From NCBI GenBank assembly GCA_051745085.1, contig JBNJDR010000004.1, positions 23,524 to 87,523 of the forward strand: a DNA stretch of 64,000 nt. Direction: 5' to 3'. The stretch is from Halonatronomonas sp051745085 (GTDB lineage: Bacteria; Bacillota; Halanaerobiia; Halanaerobiales; Halarsenatibacteraceae). Position 1 is the first letter of the stretch; the number at the start of each line of letters is the position of its first letter. Made by a program: the position numbers and the translations under genes. The notes below the pieces were generated by a model. It was not told where the DNA came from. It was given only the letters and a program-made list of their open reading frames with translations, and ran no database searches. Below are positions 54,218-62,337 of this stretch, in pieces.

Positions 54218-54952
54218 TCAGCTAGACTTACCATGAGGAAAAACTATTTCCATCCTTATCCCCCGGGGATCTTTTTTAACTTTCTCCGGGATTTTTTTCA
54301 ATTCAAAGTGTTCAGATCGAACTAAACGGGCAGCTAAAAAAAGCACCAGGGCATCAATTATATCATCTCTGGCTACGTCCTTGCGAAAGTAGTTATCCTG
54401 AACTTTCTCTGCTATCTTTTTGCCCTCCGGCAGCCAGGATGTTATAACTTCCAGCCTTTCCTGATAACCAGCAGTTTCTTTTTTATTAAAATTCATTTCC
54501 TTTCTCCCATTTAAAGCCCAAAATAAAATCTCAGGATGGGATTCTTTTATCACAGAAACGGCTTTTGACCGACACTCTAAAAGTTCATCAACCTCGGCTA
54601 TCTTTTTTGTGATCCCCCAGGTCTGTTTACTCAAACCCTTTCCACATACCTCTTTATTGATCCTATTTGCTTCCTGCCAGCTTGAAGCTCTCAGCGCCTG
54701 CCGACAGGGAGTCGGAAAAATACTTGATCTTCTTTTACTTAAAATAGACCGAACTTTCCGGTCACACTCACGTCCTTCCGGCCCAGTTTCTTTAAGGCCG
54801 ATCGGAATATCTACCAAAATTAATTCTTTATCTTCATTTTTTTGCCATAATGTTTTAAAATCATGATACAGGTTAAAAATATATTTCTCATTTTGATCTT
54901 CGGCAACGGCGAACCAACCAGCCCGGCATCCATCTACACCGAGAATACTCAT
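54218..54952 (-). CDS. DUF429 family protein
   Basis: A 244-residue protein with the DUF429 layout: ILGVDGCRAGWFAVA, LILVDIPIGL, EGRECDRKVRSIL and SIFPTPCRQAL, and a later DDIIDALVLFLAARL. These Asp and Gly positions suggest an RNase H-like nucleotidyl or nuclease fold, but no activity is proven. It is convergent with the YvlD-like gene (12 bases) and divergent from the YgiQ-like gene. Confidence 0.85.
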   Translation of the reverse strand: MSILGVDGCRAGWFAVAEDQNEKYIFNLYHDFKTLWQKNEDKELILVDIPIGLKETGPEGRECDRKVRSILSKRRSSIFPTPCRQALRASSWQEANRINKEVCGKGLSKQTWGITKKIAEVDELLECRSKAVSVIKESHPEILFWALNGRKEMNFNKKETAGYQERLEVITSWLPEGKKIAEKVQDNYFRKDVARDDIIDALVLFLAARLVRSEHFELKKIPEKVKKDPRGIRMEIVFPHGKSS

Positions 54953-55063
54953 AGATCACACCTCACTCAAGAAATTAGATCAGAATAACTTAACATTTAT
55001 TTTTATCAATTCAAATGGTATAATTAGACAGCATATAAACCTTTAAGGACAGGTGATTTATTA

Positions 55064-56869
55064 ATGAATATTGATCGTGATCAATTCATGGTTATAGACA
55101 AACTAGAAATGAAAATGCGAGGATGGGAACAACTTGATTTCATTCTTGTTTCCGGGGATGCTTATATAGACCATCCTTCCTTTGGAGCATCCATTATAGC
55201 TCGGGTTCTAGAAGATAGCGGATATAAAGTAGGAATAATAGCTCAACCGAATTGGCGTAGTACTAAAGATTTTGAAAAACTAGGAGAACCACGCCTGGGG
55301 TTTTTAGTAACAGCCGGAAATATAGACTCTATGGTAAGTCATTACAGTGTAAATAAGCGAAGCAGGCGAAAGGATTCTTATTCACCCGGTGGAAAAAGCG
55401 GAATGCGGCCGGATCGAGCAACCATAGTTTACTGCAATAGAATCAAGGAGGCTTATAAAAATACCCCGATTATTATTGGAGGTATAGAAGCCAGCCTGCG
55501 CAGATTTGCTCATTATGATTATTGGGATGATCAAGTTAGAAGATCTATTCTTTTCGACAGCAGGGCTGATTTACTAGTTTATGGCATGGGAGAAAGACAA
55601 ATTATGGCTGTAGCTGAAAACCTTGATAGCGGCCTTGCTATCGAATATATCCGGCATATCCCTGGCACCTGTTATATCAGCAGTAATCTGGACAATCTCT
55701 ATGGATATCAAGAACTAAATACTTATGAAGAAGTAAGCAAAAATAAACGCAAATATGCTCAAGCGTTTAAGATCCAAAACGATGAACAGGACCCTATTAG
55801 GGGCAGCCTCCTCATTCAACAACACCAGAATCGGTATTTAGTTCAGAACCCTCCTGCAAAGCCTCTCGATAGAGAAATGATGGATCACATTTATTCTCTC
55901 CCCTATCAAAGAGATGCCCATCCTACTTATTCAGAAAAAGGAGGGGTTCCAGCGATAAAAGAGGTTAAGTTTAGCATTACCAGTTCCCGAGGCTGCTATG
56001 GAGGTTGTTCCTTTTGTGCTCTAAATTATCATCAAGGACGGATGGTAGTAAGCAGGAGTAAAGAATCTATCCTAGCAGAAGCCGAAAAAATAATAGCCGA
56101 CGAAGATTTTAAAGGCTATATTCATGATGTGGGAGGCCCTACCGCAAACTTTAGAAAGCCTGCCTGTGCCAAACAGTCTTCAGCTGGTGTATGTAAGGAT
56201 AAACAATGTTTATTCCCAGAAATCTGCAGCAATCTCACCATTGACCATAGCGATTATCTGGATATTTTAAAAACTTTGAGGGAGTTTGACGAAGTTAAAA
56301 AGGTCTTTATTAGATCAGGTTTAAGGTACGACTATATTATGGCAGACGATGATGATACTTTCTTGAAAGAACTCTGCGAACATCATGTTAGCGGTCTGCT
56401 AAAAGTAGCGCCGGAACACATCTCTAAAGAAGTCTTAAATTTAATGCGTAAACCTGATCAAGGGTTATTCGATAAATTTAGGAAAAAGTTCTATCGCATC
56501 AATGAAAGCCTGGATAAAGAACAATATTTAATTCCTTATTTAATCTCAAGTCATCCCGGAAGCACTATGCAAGCAGCGATAGAATTAGCCGAGTATCTTA
56601 GAGACATCGGCCATCATCCTGAACAGGTGCAGGACTTCTATCCTACTCCGGGTACCCTATCTACTACCATGTATCATACAGAATATAATCCCATTACCAT
56701 GGAGAAAGTTTACGTGCCGAAAGATCGGAAAGAAAAAAAGATGCAGAGAGCTCTTCTCCAGTATAAATTTCCTCAAAATTATCACCTTGTATACAAAGCT
56801 CTCAAAAAAGAAGGCCGAGAAGATTTAATCGGGAATCATAAAAAAGCACTAATTCCGGATAAATACTAA
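55064..56869 (+). CDS. YgiQ-family radical SAM protein
   Basis: A 601-residue protein. An N-terminal B12-binding-like domain is suggested by FILVSGDAYIDHPSFGASIIARVLE and VGIIAQPNWRSTKDFEKLG. The radical SAM core has SRGCYGGCSFCALNYHQGR (CxxxCxxC, about residue 310), GVCKDKQCLFPEIC as a further Cys set and PTPGTLSTTMY near the end. The family is UPF0313/YgiQ; the substrate is unknown. It is single on plus between convergent DUF429 and the TPR protein. Confidence 0.92.
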   Translation: MNIDRDQFMVIDKLEMKMRGWEQLDFILVSGDAYIDHPSFGASIIARVLEDSGYKVGIIAQPNWRSTKDFEKLGEPRLGFLVTAGNIDSMVSHYSVNKRSRRKDSYSPGGKSGMRPDRATIVYCNRIKEAYKNTPIIIGGIEASLRRFAHYDYWDDQVRRSILFDSRADLLVYGMGERQIMAVAENLDSGLAIEYIRHIPGTCYISSNLDNLYGYQELNTYEEVSKNKRKYAQAFKIQNDEQDPIRGSLLIQQHQNRYLVQNPPAKPLDREMMDHIYSLPYQRDAHPTYSEKGGVPAIKEVKFSITSSRGCYGGCSFCALNYHQGRMVVSRSKESILAEAEKIIADEDFKGYIHDVGGPTANFRKPACAKQSSAGVCKDKQCLFPEICSNLTIDHSDYLDILKTLREFDEVKKVFIRSGLRYDYIMADDDDTFLKELCEHHVSGLLKVAPEHISKEVLNLMRKPDQGLFDKFRKKFYRINESLDKEQYLIPYLISSHPGSTMQAAIELAEYLRDIGHHPEQVQDFYPTPGTLSTTMYHTEYNPITMEKVYVPKDRKEKKMQRALLQYKFPQNYHLVYKALKKEGREDLIGNHKKALIPDKY

Positions 56870-56870
56870 T

Positions 56871-57488
56871 CTATAGTTTTTTCTTTAATCTTGATATTCT
56901 ACCCTGGAAACCAGTTTTGGTCTGATCCCCCAAACCATAGGATAAGGCCTTATGACTAACTTCCAGGGCTTTTTTAAATTCACCTTGTTTTTCATATATA
57001 ATAGCCAGGCGTTTAAATGCCAAAATAAAGTTATCCTCTTTTTGGAACTCTTCATTATTTTGAAGAACATTTTCGTATAAAACAATATCATATTTACAAA
57101 TTTCTATGCATTTTTCCAGATAATCATCTAGTTCTCTTAACTTATAATACAGTTTAATCATGTTATCATAAGTATAATGCAAATCCCTGGGATTGTTGCT
57201 TTCTTCCAGGGATTTATCCAGCAGTTTTCTGGCTAAATCATATTCCTTTTTTGCAATAGCCCAATCCACCATCCCATATAAAAAACTACTCGTGGTTTCC
57301 TTGACCTCCTCATCATAGGCTGGATCATCTATATCAAGAGGGGAACTATCAAAACCAGCTTTGTGATAATTTCTAATTTTATTTCTCTCTTTTTCTGATA
57401 AATCCGACCAAAAATTTTTAAGCCTTAGTTTTTCAATTAAACCACCATACTCTTTGTTTTTTCCAAATAACCTTTTTATAAGCCCCAA
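56871..57488 (-). CDS. TPR-like helical repeat protein, unknown
   Basis: A 205-residue protein from a TTG at 57488, supported by AGGAGG eight bases upstream; an in-frame GTG falls inside that site. Residues about 65-200 show helical pairs like tetratricopeptide repeats: DWAIAKKEYDLARKLLDKSL, YDNMIKLYYKLRELDDYLEK and LAIIYEKQGEFKKALEVSHK. It is a possible scaffold. No partner is known. It lies 30 bases after the adjoining winged-helix-like gene, and the stop is 1 base from the YgiQ-like stop. Confidence 0.65.
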   Translation of the reverse strand: MGLIKRLFGKNKEYGGLIEKLRLKNFWSDLSEKERNKIRNYHKAGFDSSPLDIDDPAYDEEVKETTSSFLYGMVDWAIAKKEYDLARKLLDKSLEESNNPRDLHYTYDNMIKLYYKLRELDDYLEKCIEICKYDIVLYENVLQNNEEFQKEDNFILAFKRLAIIYEKQGEFKKALEVSHKALSYGLGDQTKTGFQGRISRLKKKL

Positions 57489-57518
57489 GAAAAACACCTC
57501 CTAAACATTCCCATTATA

Positions 57519-58142
57519 CTATCCCAAATTTTTCTGTTCTTTCAATTTGCGCATAAAATCAACAATGCCTGGCTTAGTAGAAAAATGAACTTCAAATAAA
57601 AGAGGGTTTATTCCTCCACTTTTCTTCTTGTTATATTTATCGAAAACGTTCATGATTTCTTCATGAAAATCTTTTAATTCCTCTGCTTCAATGTAAAGTT
57701 TTTGTAAAGAAAATCTAAAGCTATCATAGAATTCAGGATAACCTATATCATTTAAAGCATCTTCAAAATTATCATAACCAAGTTCTTGAATATTTTTAAG
57801 GATATCATAATAATTACCTTGAATAGAATGCAAAGCTCCAAATATCCAATGATCATATACATTATCAGGAGCCTTACTGATCAATTCAGGACTGATAGTA
57901 TAAAAATCTGCTTTCTTTCTATAAAATTTGTTATCATCCCTTATCTCGACAGTAATCATATCCATTTTTTCTAGCTCGTCCAGACATTCTAATAAATAGT
58001 TAGCATCCTCTTGAAACTCATTAAGCATTTCTGTTATTGACTTATTTTCATCTTTCTCTAGAGCAACTATCACATTCATAACGAAAGGGTCTGTTAATAA
58101 TTCCACCTGTTTTTGAGTATCGGCAATGAAGACATCTTTCAT
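57519..58142 (-). CDS. possible winged-helix protein, unknown
   Basis: A 207-residue protein starting at the ATG at 58142 (GGGGCTGAG upstream). Residues 5-65 look like a winged helix: QVELLTDPFVMNVIVALEKDE, ITEMLNEFQEDANYLLECLD (recognition-like), and MITVEIRDDNKFYRKK wing. The rest is an acidic helical domain. It resembles helix-turn-helix domains of the ArsR type, but no close family is named. It lies 124 bases after hydE and 30 bases before the TPR protein, so it may respond to redox state; that is speculation. Confidence 0.6.
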   Translation of the reverse strand: MKDVFIADTQKQVELLTDPFVMNVIVALEKDENKSITEMLNEFQEDANYLLECLDELEKMDMITVEIRDDNKFYRKKADFYTISPELISKAPDNVYDHWIFGALHSIQGNYYDILKNIQELGYDNFEDALNDIGYPEFYDSFRFSLQKLYIEAEELKDFHEEIMNVFDKYNKKKSGGINPLLFEVHFSTKPGIVDFMRKLKEQKNLG

Positions 58143-58265
58143 TTTTCTCAGCCCCTTTTTTAAAAATAATAATATTTCAAGCATAAAATTTATAATAGTG
58201 TTAATATATATTTATGCAGGCAAAAAAATATTCCTTTAAATTAACATATTTTTTTGTAATATATT

Positions 58266-59222
58266 TTAAAATAAAGCATGGCCTGGTCCTTTTGCTGGAT
58301 AACGCTTTATAGATTTTAAGCGCCCTGGAACACATAAACTACAGTCAAAAGGTGTCTCATCGGTACAAATCTTATTTGGATATAGTTTATAATCAGAACG
58401 GTATTTTTTAGGGGTTACATTTGGCATCATCACATTTGCACCTATCTGCAGTGCCTTCTCCCTACCCTGCCTATCTAAACTTCCTAAAGCTGTAGTAGCA
58501 GGCAAGTGAGCATAAGGTAATTTTATTCTAGTTAAAGCTATCATCTTATAAGTTAAGTCTAGACTCCCATTATCTTTATCAGCTAGAGGAGTATCTGGAT
58601 TAACTAAATAAGGTCCAATACCTACCATATCTAATTCTAAAGACCTATATAAATCAAGATCTGCTAACAAGCTCTTTTCTGATTGGCCTGGAAGTCCTAC
58701 TAAAGAGCCACTACCTACTTGATAACCTATCTCCTTCAGCCAGTGCAGGTGTTTTAAACGAGTCGATAAACTACCATATGGATGAAGATTTTGATAAAGA
58801 TCTGGATCTGAAGTTTCAAACCGAAGCAAATAACGATCAGCCCCAGCCTCTTTCCATATTACATATTCTTCTTTAGTTCTTTCCCCCAAAGAAAGGGTGA
58901 CTGCCAACCCGGTTCTAACTTTGATCTCTTTAATTATTTCTGTCATCATGTTTTTTGTTATATAAGGATCTTCACCTGACTGTAAAACTACAGTGCCATA
59001 GCCAAGATTTAAAGCAGTTTCTGCCGCAGCAATAATCTCCTTATTTTTCATCCTATATCTTTTAATTCGTCTATTCTCTTTCCTTAGACCACAGTAATAA
59101 CAGCTTCTCCTACAAAAATTAGAAAACTCAATTAATCCCCGTAAATGAACCTTATCGCCGTGGATATTTTTTCTTAATCGATCTGCACGTTGATATATCT
59201 TATCCCAATCATAAAATTTCAT
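58266..59222 (-). CDS. hydE: [FeFe]-hydrogenase maturase HydE
   Basis: Radical SAM enzyme of H-cluster assembly. The 318-residue protein (ATG at 59222, nine bases after GGGGTGA) has IEFSNFCRRSCYYCGLRKEN with the CxxxCxxC cluster near residue 40. The barrel shows VVLQSGEDPYI, RYLLRFETSDPDLY, GSGSLVGLPGQ and ATTALGSLDRQGRE. A second cluster motif CSLCV near the C-terminus (DETPFDCSLCVPGR) is present, though in HydE this is not essential. It overlaps hydF by 14 bases and ends the operon hydG-F-E. Confidence 0.95.
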   Translation of the reverse strand: MKFYDWDKIYQRADRLRKNIHGDKVHLRGLIEFSNFCRRSCYYCGLRKENRRIKRYRMKNKEIIAAAETALNLGYGTVVLQSGEDPYITKNMMTEIIKEIKVRTGLAVTLSLGERTKEEYVIWKEAGADRYLLRFETSDPDLYQNLHPYGSLSTRLKHLHWLKEIGYQVGSGSLVGLPGQSEKSLLADLDLYRSLELDMVGIGPYLVNPDTPLADKDNGSLDLTYKMIALTRIKLPYAHLPATTALGSLDRQGREKALQIGANVMMPNVTPKKYRSDYKLYPNKICTDETPFDCSLCVPGRLKSIKRYPAKGPGHALF

Positions 59223-60456
59223 TATAGACATTCACCCCTGGAAAAAATGGTTGTAAAGCTCTAGTCAAGATCCCCATTTTCCATGCTATCAACATACCGT
59301 AATTAACTACTGGAGTATTCGAATCAATAGCGATATTTATTCTGCTCATTATTTCTTGTCTATTAGCCATACAGCCACCACATAAAATAGCCAGATCATA
59401 ATCGGCAATATCAGAGGGAAAATCTCGGCCGGCATAGTGCTTGAAATTAATACTACCTCCTGCTTCTGTTTCTAACCATGCTGGAATTTTAACTGTTCCT
59501 ATATCTTCATGACCTCGACGATGGCTGCATGTTTCGGCAATTAGAATATTCATCCCCGGTTTTATCTTCTCTAAATACTTAATCCCAGCTAAATAGCTTC
59601 TCAAATCACCTTTATATCGGGCAAATAAAATAGAAAACCCAGTAAGTGGTATCTCTGCCGGTAAACTCTGGTCTACTCGAGCAAAAACTTGAGAATCTGT
59701 AACAGCCAAAGCAGGTAGCTGATTTAATTTATTCAAAGTAGAAATTATAGAATTAGGTTCAGAAATAATAACCTGCCCGCCGTGATCTAATATTCTACGC
59801 AAAGTCTGCATCTGGGGTAAAATTAACCTATCTTTAGGTGCGCCACTATCTAAAGGAATAATTAATAATACCAGGTCTTCATCTTCTATAAGATCACCGA
59901 TCAACTGATCAGGTAGATCAATTTGTTGATTTTGCCTCCAGTAAGTTGCAATAAAATCTAGAACACTATTTCTTTTATCTTCATTCCTACAATCTATTAT
60001 TTTGATTAATCTCGAACTGATCTCATAAGCCCGAGCAACCTGTTCTTTCTGAGGTTCATCGCGAGCGATATCGTTATAAAACAAAAGGTAAGGAATACTC
60101 CTCTCTTTAAAGCTGGTTATTAATTCTTTTTCAACTTTATCCAGATATAAATTATTCACAACCATTAAAGCTAATTCAGTTTTTCTGAGAACTTCTTTAG
60201 TTTTAGCAATTCTTTTTACACCTAAGGCACCTTCATCATCTATGCCAGCAGTATCCATAAACATCACAGGCCCTAAGGGCAGTACCTCCATGGATTTATA
60301 TACGGGATCCGTGGTTGTCCCAGGAACCTCAGAGACCAGAGACAATTCCTGATCAGTAAGATAATTAATAAAAGTTGATTTGCCTACATTTCTCCTGCCA
60401 AAAACGCCAATATGAAGTCTCTCGCCAGTGGGAGTTGTATTAAAAGTAGAAGTCAT
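59209..60456 (-). CDS. hydF: [FeFe]-hydrogenase maturase HydF
   Basis: GTPase scaffold that carries the pre-H-cluster to the hydrogenase. The 415-residue protein (ATG at 60456 after GGAGAG) has Walker A GVFGRRNVGKSTFINYL, PGTTTDPVYKSM, DTAGID, then dimerisation and cluster-binding domains. The cluster motif is ETCSHRRGHED and later LAILCGGCMANRQ: the three Cys are kept, but the His often preceding CxxC is Leu here. In known HydF proteins that ligand is exchangeable. It overlaps hydG and hydE. Confidence 0.95.
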   Translation of the reverse strand: MTSTFNTTPTGERLHIGVFGRRNVGKSTFINYLTDQELSLVSEVPGTTTDPVYKSMEVLPLGPVMFMDTAGIDDEGALGVKRIAKTKEVLRKTELALMVVNNLYLDKVEKELITSFKERSIPYLLFYNDIARDEPQKEQVARAYEISSRLIKIIDCRNEDKRNSVLDFIATYWRQNQQIDLPDQLIGDLIEDEDLVLLIIPLDSGAPKDRLILPQMQTLRRILDHGGQVIISEPNSIISTLNKLNQLPALAVTDSQVFARVDQSLPAEIPLTGFSILFARYKGDLRSYLAGIKYLEKIKPGMNILIAETCSHRRGHEDIGTVKIPAWLETEAGGSINFKHYAGRDFPSDIADYDLAILCGGCMANRQEIMSRINIAIDSNTPVVNYGMLIAWKMGILTRALQPFFPGVNVYNEIL

Positions 60457-61840
60457 ATTTATCTCTCTCCAGTCCAACTAATTTATCTTCCAATTTTTGA
60501 CCCAGTTCAGGCTCTTCCAACTTAAACTTCTCTATATTATTTTTTACAAGTGTAAGACCTTTTTCTTCTAATTCATCATCAGCATAGTTATATAAGTATT
60601 CCGCAAAAGTGAGAAGCGCATTAGCCTGACAGTAGGTTTTAATATTGCCGGGTTTAGCAAGTTCCATAAAGTCTCGCCCCGTCCTTCCTGATCTGTAACA
60701 GGAAGTACAAAAACTAGGAAGATAATCAGCTGCAACCGCTTCTTTTATTATTTCTGCCAAACTTCTATTATCATATAACTTAAACTGACCTGATTCTTTG
60801 TCACTTTCACTATAACCCCCTGGACTTGTACATGAGCCTGCACTTATTTGAGATATACCATATTCGAACAAATCATTTCTTAGCTGAGTCGATTCCCGGG
60901 TAGAGAGAATTAATCCCGTATAAGGTACTGCCAGCCGAATAACAGCAATCAAAAGTTTAAACTGATTTTCATTTACCGGATAAGGCGCCTTGTCTATGTC
61001 TGCTCCTGCTGCAGGTTTAAATCTCGGGACAGAAATAGTGTGCGGACCTATACCATATCGTTCTTCTAAATATCGAGCATGTCTTAGCATGGCTAAAATT
61101 TCATACCGAAAATCGTACAGGCCAAAAAGAACCCCTATTCCATAATCATCTATTCCAGCTTTTAGAGCTCTGTCCATCACTTCCAGCCGCCAGGAATAAT
61201 CCTTTTTCTTACCTGACGGATGCATCTTATCGTAAGTTTCTGGGTGATAGGTTTCTTGAAAACAAGTATAAGTTCCGATGTCCGCTTCAGTTATTTTTTC
61301 AAAATCAGATTCAGATAAAGGAGCAATTTCTAAATTAATTCTTTTTACTTCTTCTCCCGGATTATCGCCTTTAATCTTGTAAATATCTTTAATCTTCCTT
61401 AAGAGAGCACCAATATCAGTAGAGTTTCGTTCTCCTGTCAAAACGAGTAGTCTCTTTTGACCTGTCCTGAGCAGCTGCTGGACCTCTCGCTCCAGCTCAG
61501 CTGCTGTAAGTTCTTTCCTCGTCAATTTGTGATTAGATACTCGATAACCACAATATAAACAGTCATTACTGCAGTAATTATCTAAATATAGAGGAGCAAA
61601 TACGACCAACCTCTTCCCATATATTTTTTCTTTAATCTTCCCCGCCACTTCCAACAACCGATTGATTTTTTTTCCATCTTTGAGTTTTAAAAGTCTGGCC
61701 ACTTCACTTTCTCTTAAACCGTTCATTTCTTCTGCACTAGCAATAATATCATCTAACTCCTGCCAGGAAGGGCTTTTTGTGTTTCTTAAAACGGGTTCTA
61801 TTTCAGCTAACTTTAATTTTTTCTTTACTTGATTACGCAT
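60440..61840 (-). CDS. hydG: [FeFe]-hydrogenase maturase HydG
   Basis: Radical SAM tyrosine lyase that makes CO and CN ligands. The 466-residue protein has APLYLDNYCSNDCLYCGYR (CxxxCxxC), LVLTGERNSTDIGAL, FQETYHPETYDKMHPSG and VPRFKPAAG. The C-terminal CTSCYRSGRTGRDFM binds the second cluster that makes the Fe(CO)2(CN) unit. The proposed ATG at 61840 is 13 bases after GGGAG; a TTG 12 bases earlier is possible. It overlaps the TM1266-type gene by 8 bases. Confidence 0.95.
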   Translation of the reverse strand: MRNQVKKKLKLAEIEPVLRNTKSPSWQELDDIIASAEEMNGLRESEVARLLKLKDGKKINRLLEVAGKIKEKIYGKRLVVFAPLYLDNYCSNDCLYCGYRVSNHKLTRKELTAAELEREVQQLLRTGQKRLLVLTGERNSTDIGALLRKIKDIYKIKGDNPGEEVKRINLEIAPLSESDFEKITEADIGTYTCFQETYHPETYDKMHPSGKKKDYSWRLEVMDRALKAGIDDYGIGVLFGLYDFRYEILAMLRHARYLEERYGIGPHTISVPRFKPAAGADIDKAPYPVNENQFKLLIAVIRLAVPYTGLILSTRESTQLRNDLFEYGISQISAGSCTSPGGYSESDKESGQFKLYDNRSLAEIIKEAVAADYLPSFCTSCYRSGRTGRDFMELAKPGNIKTYCQANALLTFAEYLYNYADDELEEKGLTLVKNNIEKFKLEEPELGQKLEDKLVGLERDKYDFYF

Positions 61841-62108
61841 TATTTTTATCAATCTCCCTTGAAGTTAAAGTGGATTTTATCGATATTCCATCTAAATTTC
61901 CAATTTTTCCTGTCATAGCAGCAACCTGATCCGGCGTTCCCTCCACTATAAGTGAGACCATAGAAATCTTATATTCACGCGAAGGTATCCCCATCCTTCC
62001 TAAAATAATACTACCATGTTCACTCAATATTTTATTTAAATCTTTCGCTACCTCTTTTCTATCTTCAATTACTATCCCTACCACTCCGATTCGTTTAGAG
62101 CTTACCAT
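61833..62108 (-). CDS. TM1266-type putative hydrogenase-system regulator
   Basis: A 91-residue ACT-like protein matching the iron-only hydrogenase system putative regulator family (TM1266). The pattern GVVGIVIEDRKEVAKDLNKI, GRMGIPSREYKISMVSLIVEG and GISIKSTLTSREI is present. Members usually sit beside hydE, hydF or hydG, as here. The ATG at 62108 has AGGGGGG at 5-6 bases upstream; an upstream ATG at 62123 is inside that site. Function as regulator is by association. Confidence 0.88.
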   Translation of the reverse strand: MVSSKRIGVVGIVIEDRKEVAKDLNKILSEHGSIILGRMGIPSREYKISMVSLIVEGTPDQVAAMTGKIGNLDGISIKSTLTSREIDKNNA

Positions 62109-62148
62109 AAAAACCCCCCTCATGTGAAAATTTTAATTATATTAACAA

Positions 62149-62177
62149 GAAAAAAACCTGTCTCTGAAAAAGACAGG
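62149..62177 (-). terminator. intrinsic terminator upstream of the hyd maturase operon
   Basis: On the minus strand CCTGTCT, a short loop and AGACAGG (62171-62177 with 62157-62163) are followed by TTTTTTT. It lies 41 bases before the TM1266-type start and about 160 bases after recJ. It ends either recJ readthrough, a separate RNA, or a conditional leader. Confidence 0.9.
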
Positions 62178-62300
62178 CAGAAATTTATATTTAGAATATT
62201 TTAAGGACATACTTATCCTTAAAAATCTAATCATAAATATTTCTACCCGATCCGGCGGTTAACACCCCCTGAATCCGGAAACATTGTGATTTATATCTCA
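62149..62300 (-). ncRNA. candidate structured RNA or riboswitch-like leader
   Basis: From a predicted start near 62300 the transcript forms two elements. The first is a GC-rich hairpin closing TCCGG/CCGGA (62275-62279 with 62251-62255) around GGTGTTAACC. The second is a long hairpin with GGTAGAAAT paired to ATTTCTGCC, inner TTAGA/TCTAA and an apical TTTTAAGGA/TCCTTAAAA with AGTA loop. The terminator follows and its 5' arm shares the last CC of the long stem, so the two can compete. No known riboswitch, 6S or tRNA pattern was recognised. Confidence 0.5.
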
Positions 62301-62305
62301 ATATT

Positions 62306-62334
62306 AGTATACACCACTTCTATTATAATTTCAA
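62306..62334 (-). promoter_or_regulatory. promoter in the recJ-hyd spacer
   Basis: On the minus strand TTGAAA (62329-62334), 17 bases and TATACT (62306-62311) follow the recJ stop immediately. It would start the structured RNA near 62300. A second possible -10 (TATAAT at 62136-62141) lies after the terminator and could serve the hyd genes directly. Confidence 0.7.
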
Positions 62335-62337
62335 CAG

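Noticed and set aside
62241..62280. Plus-strand text with CCGGCGG and CCCG resembling part of an FMN riboswitch
   Set aside because: The other conserved FMN blocks are missing, it lies inside the region before recJ's end in the opposite sense, and no plus-strand gene follows.
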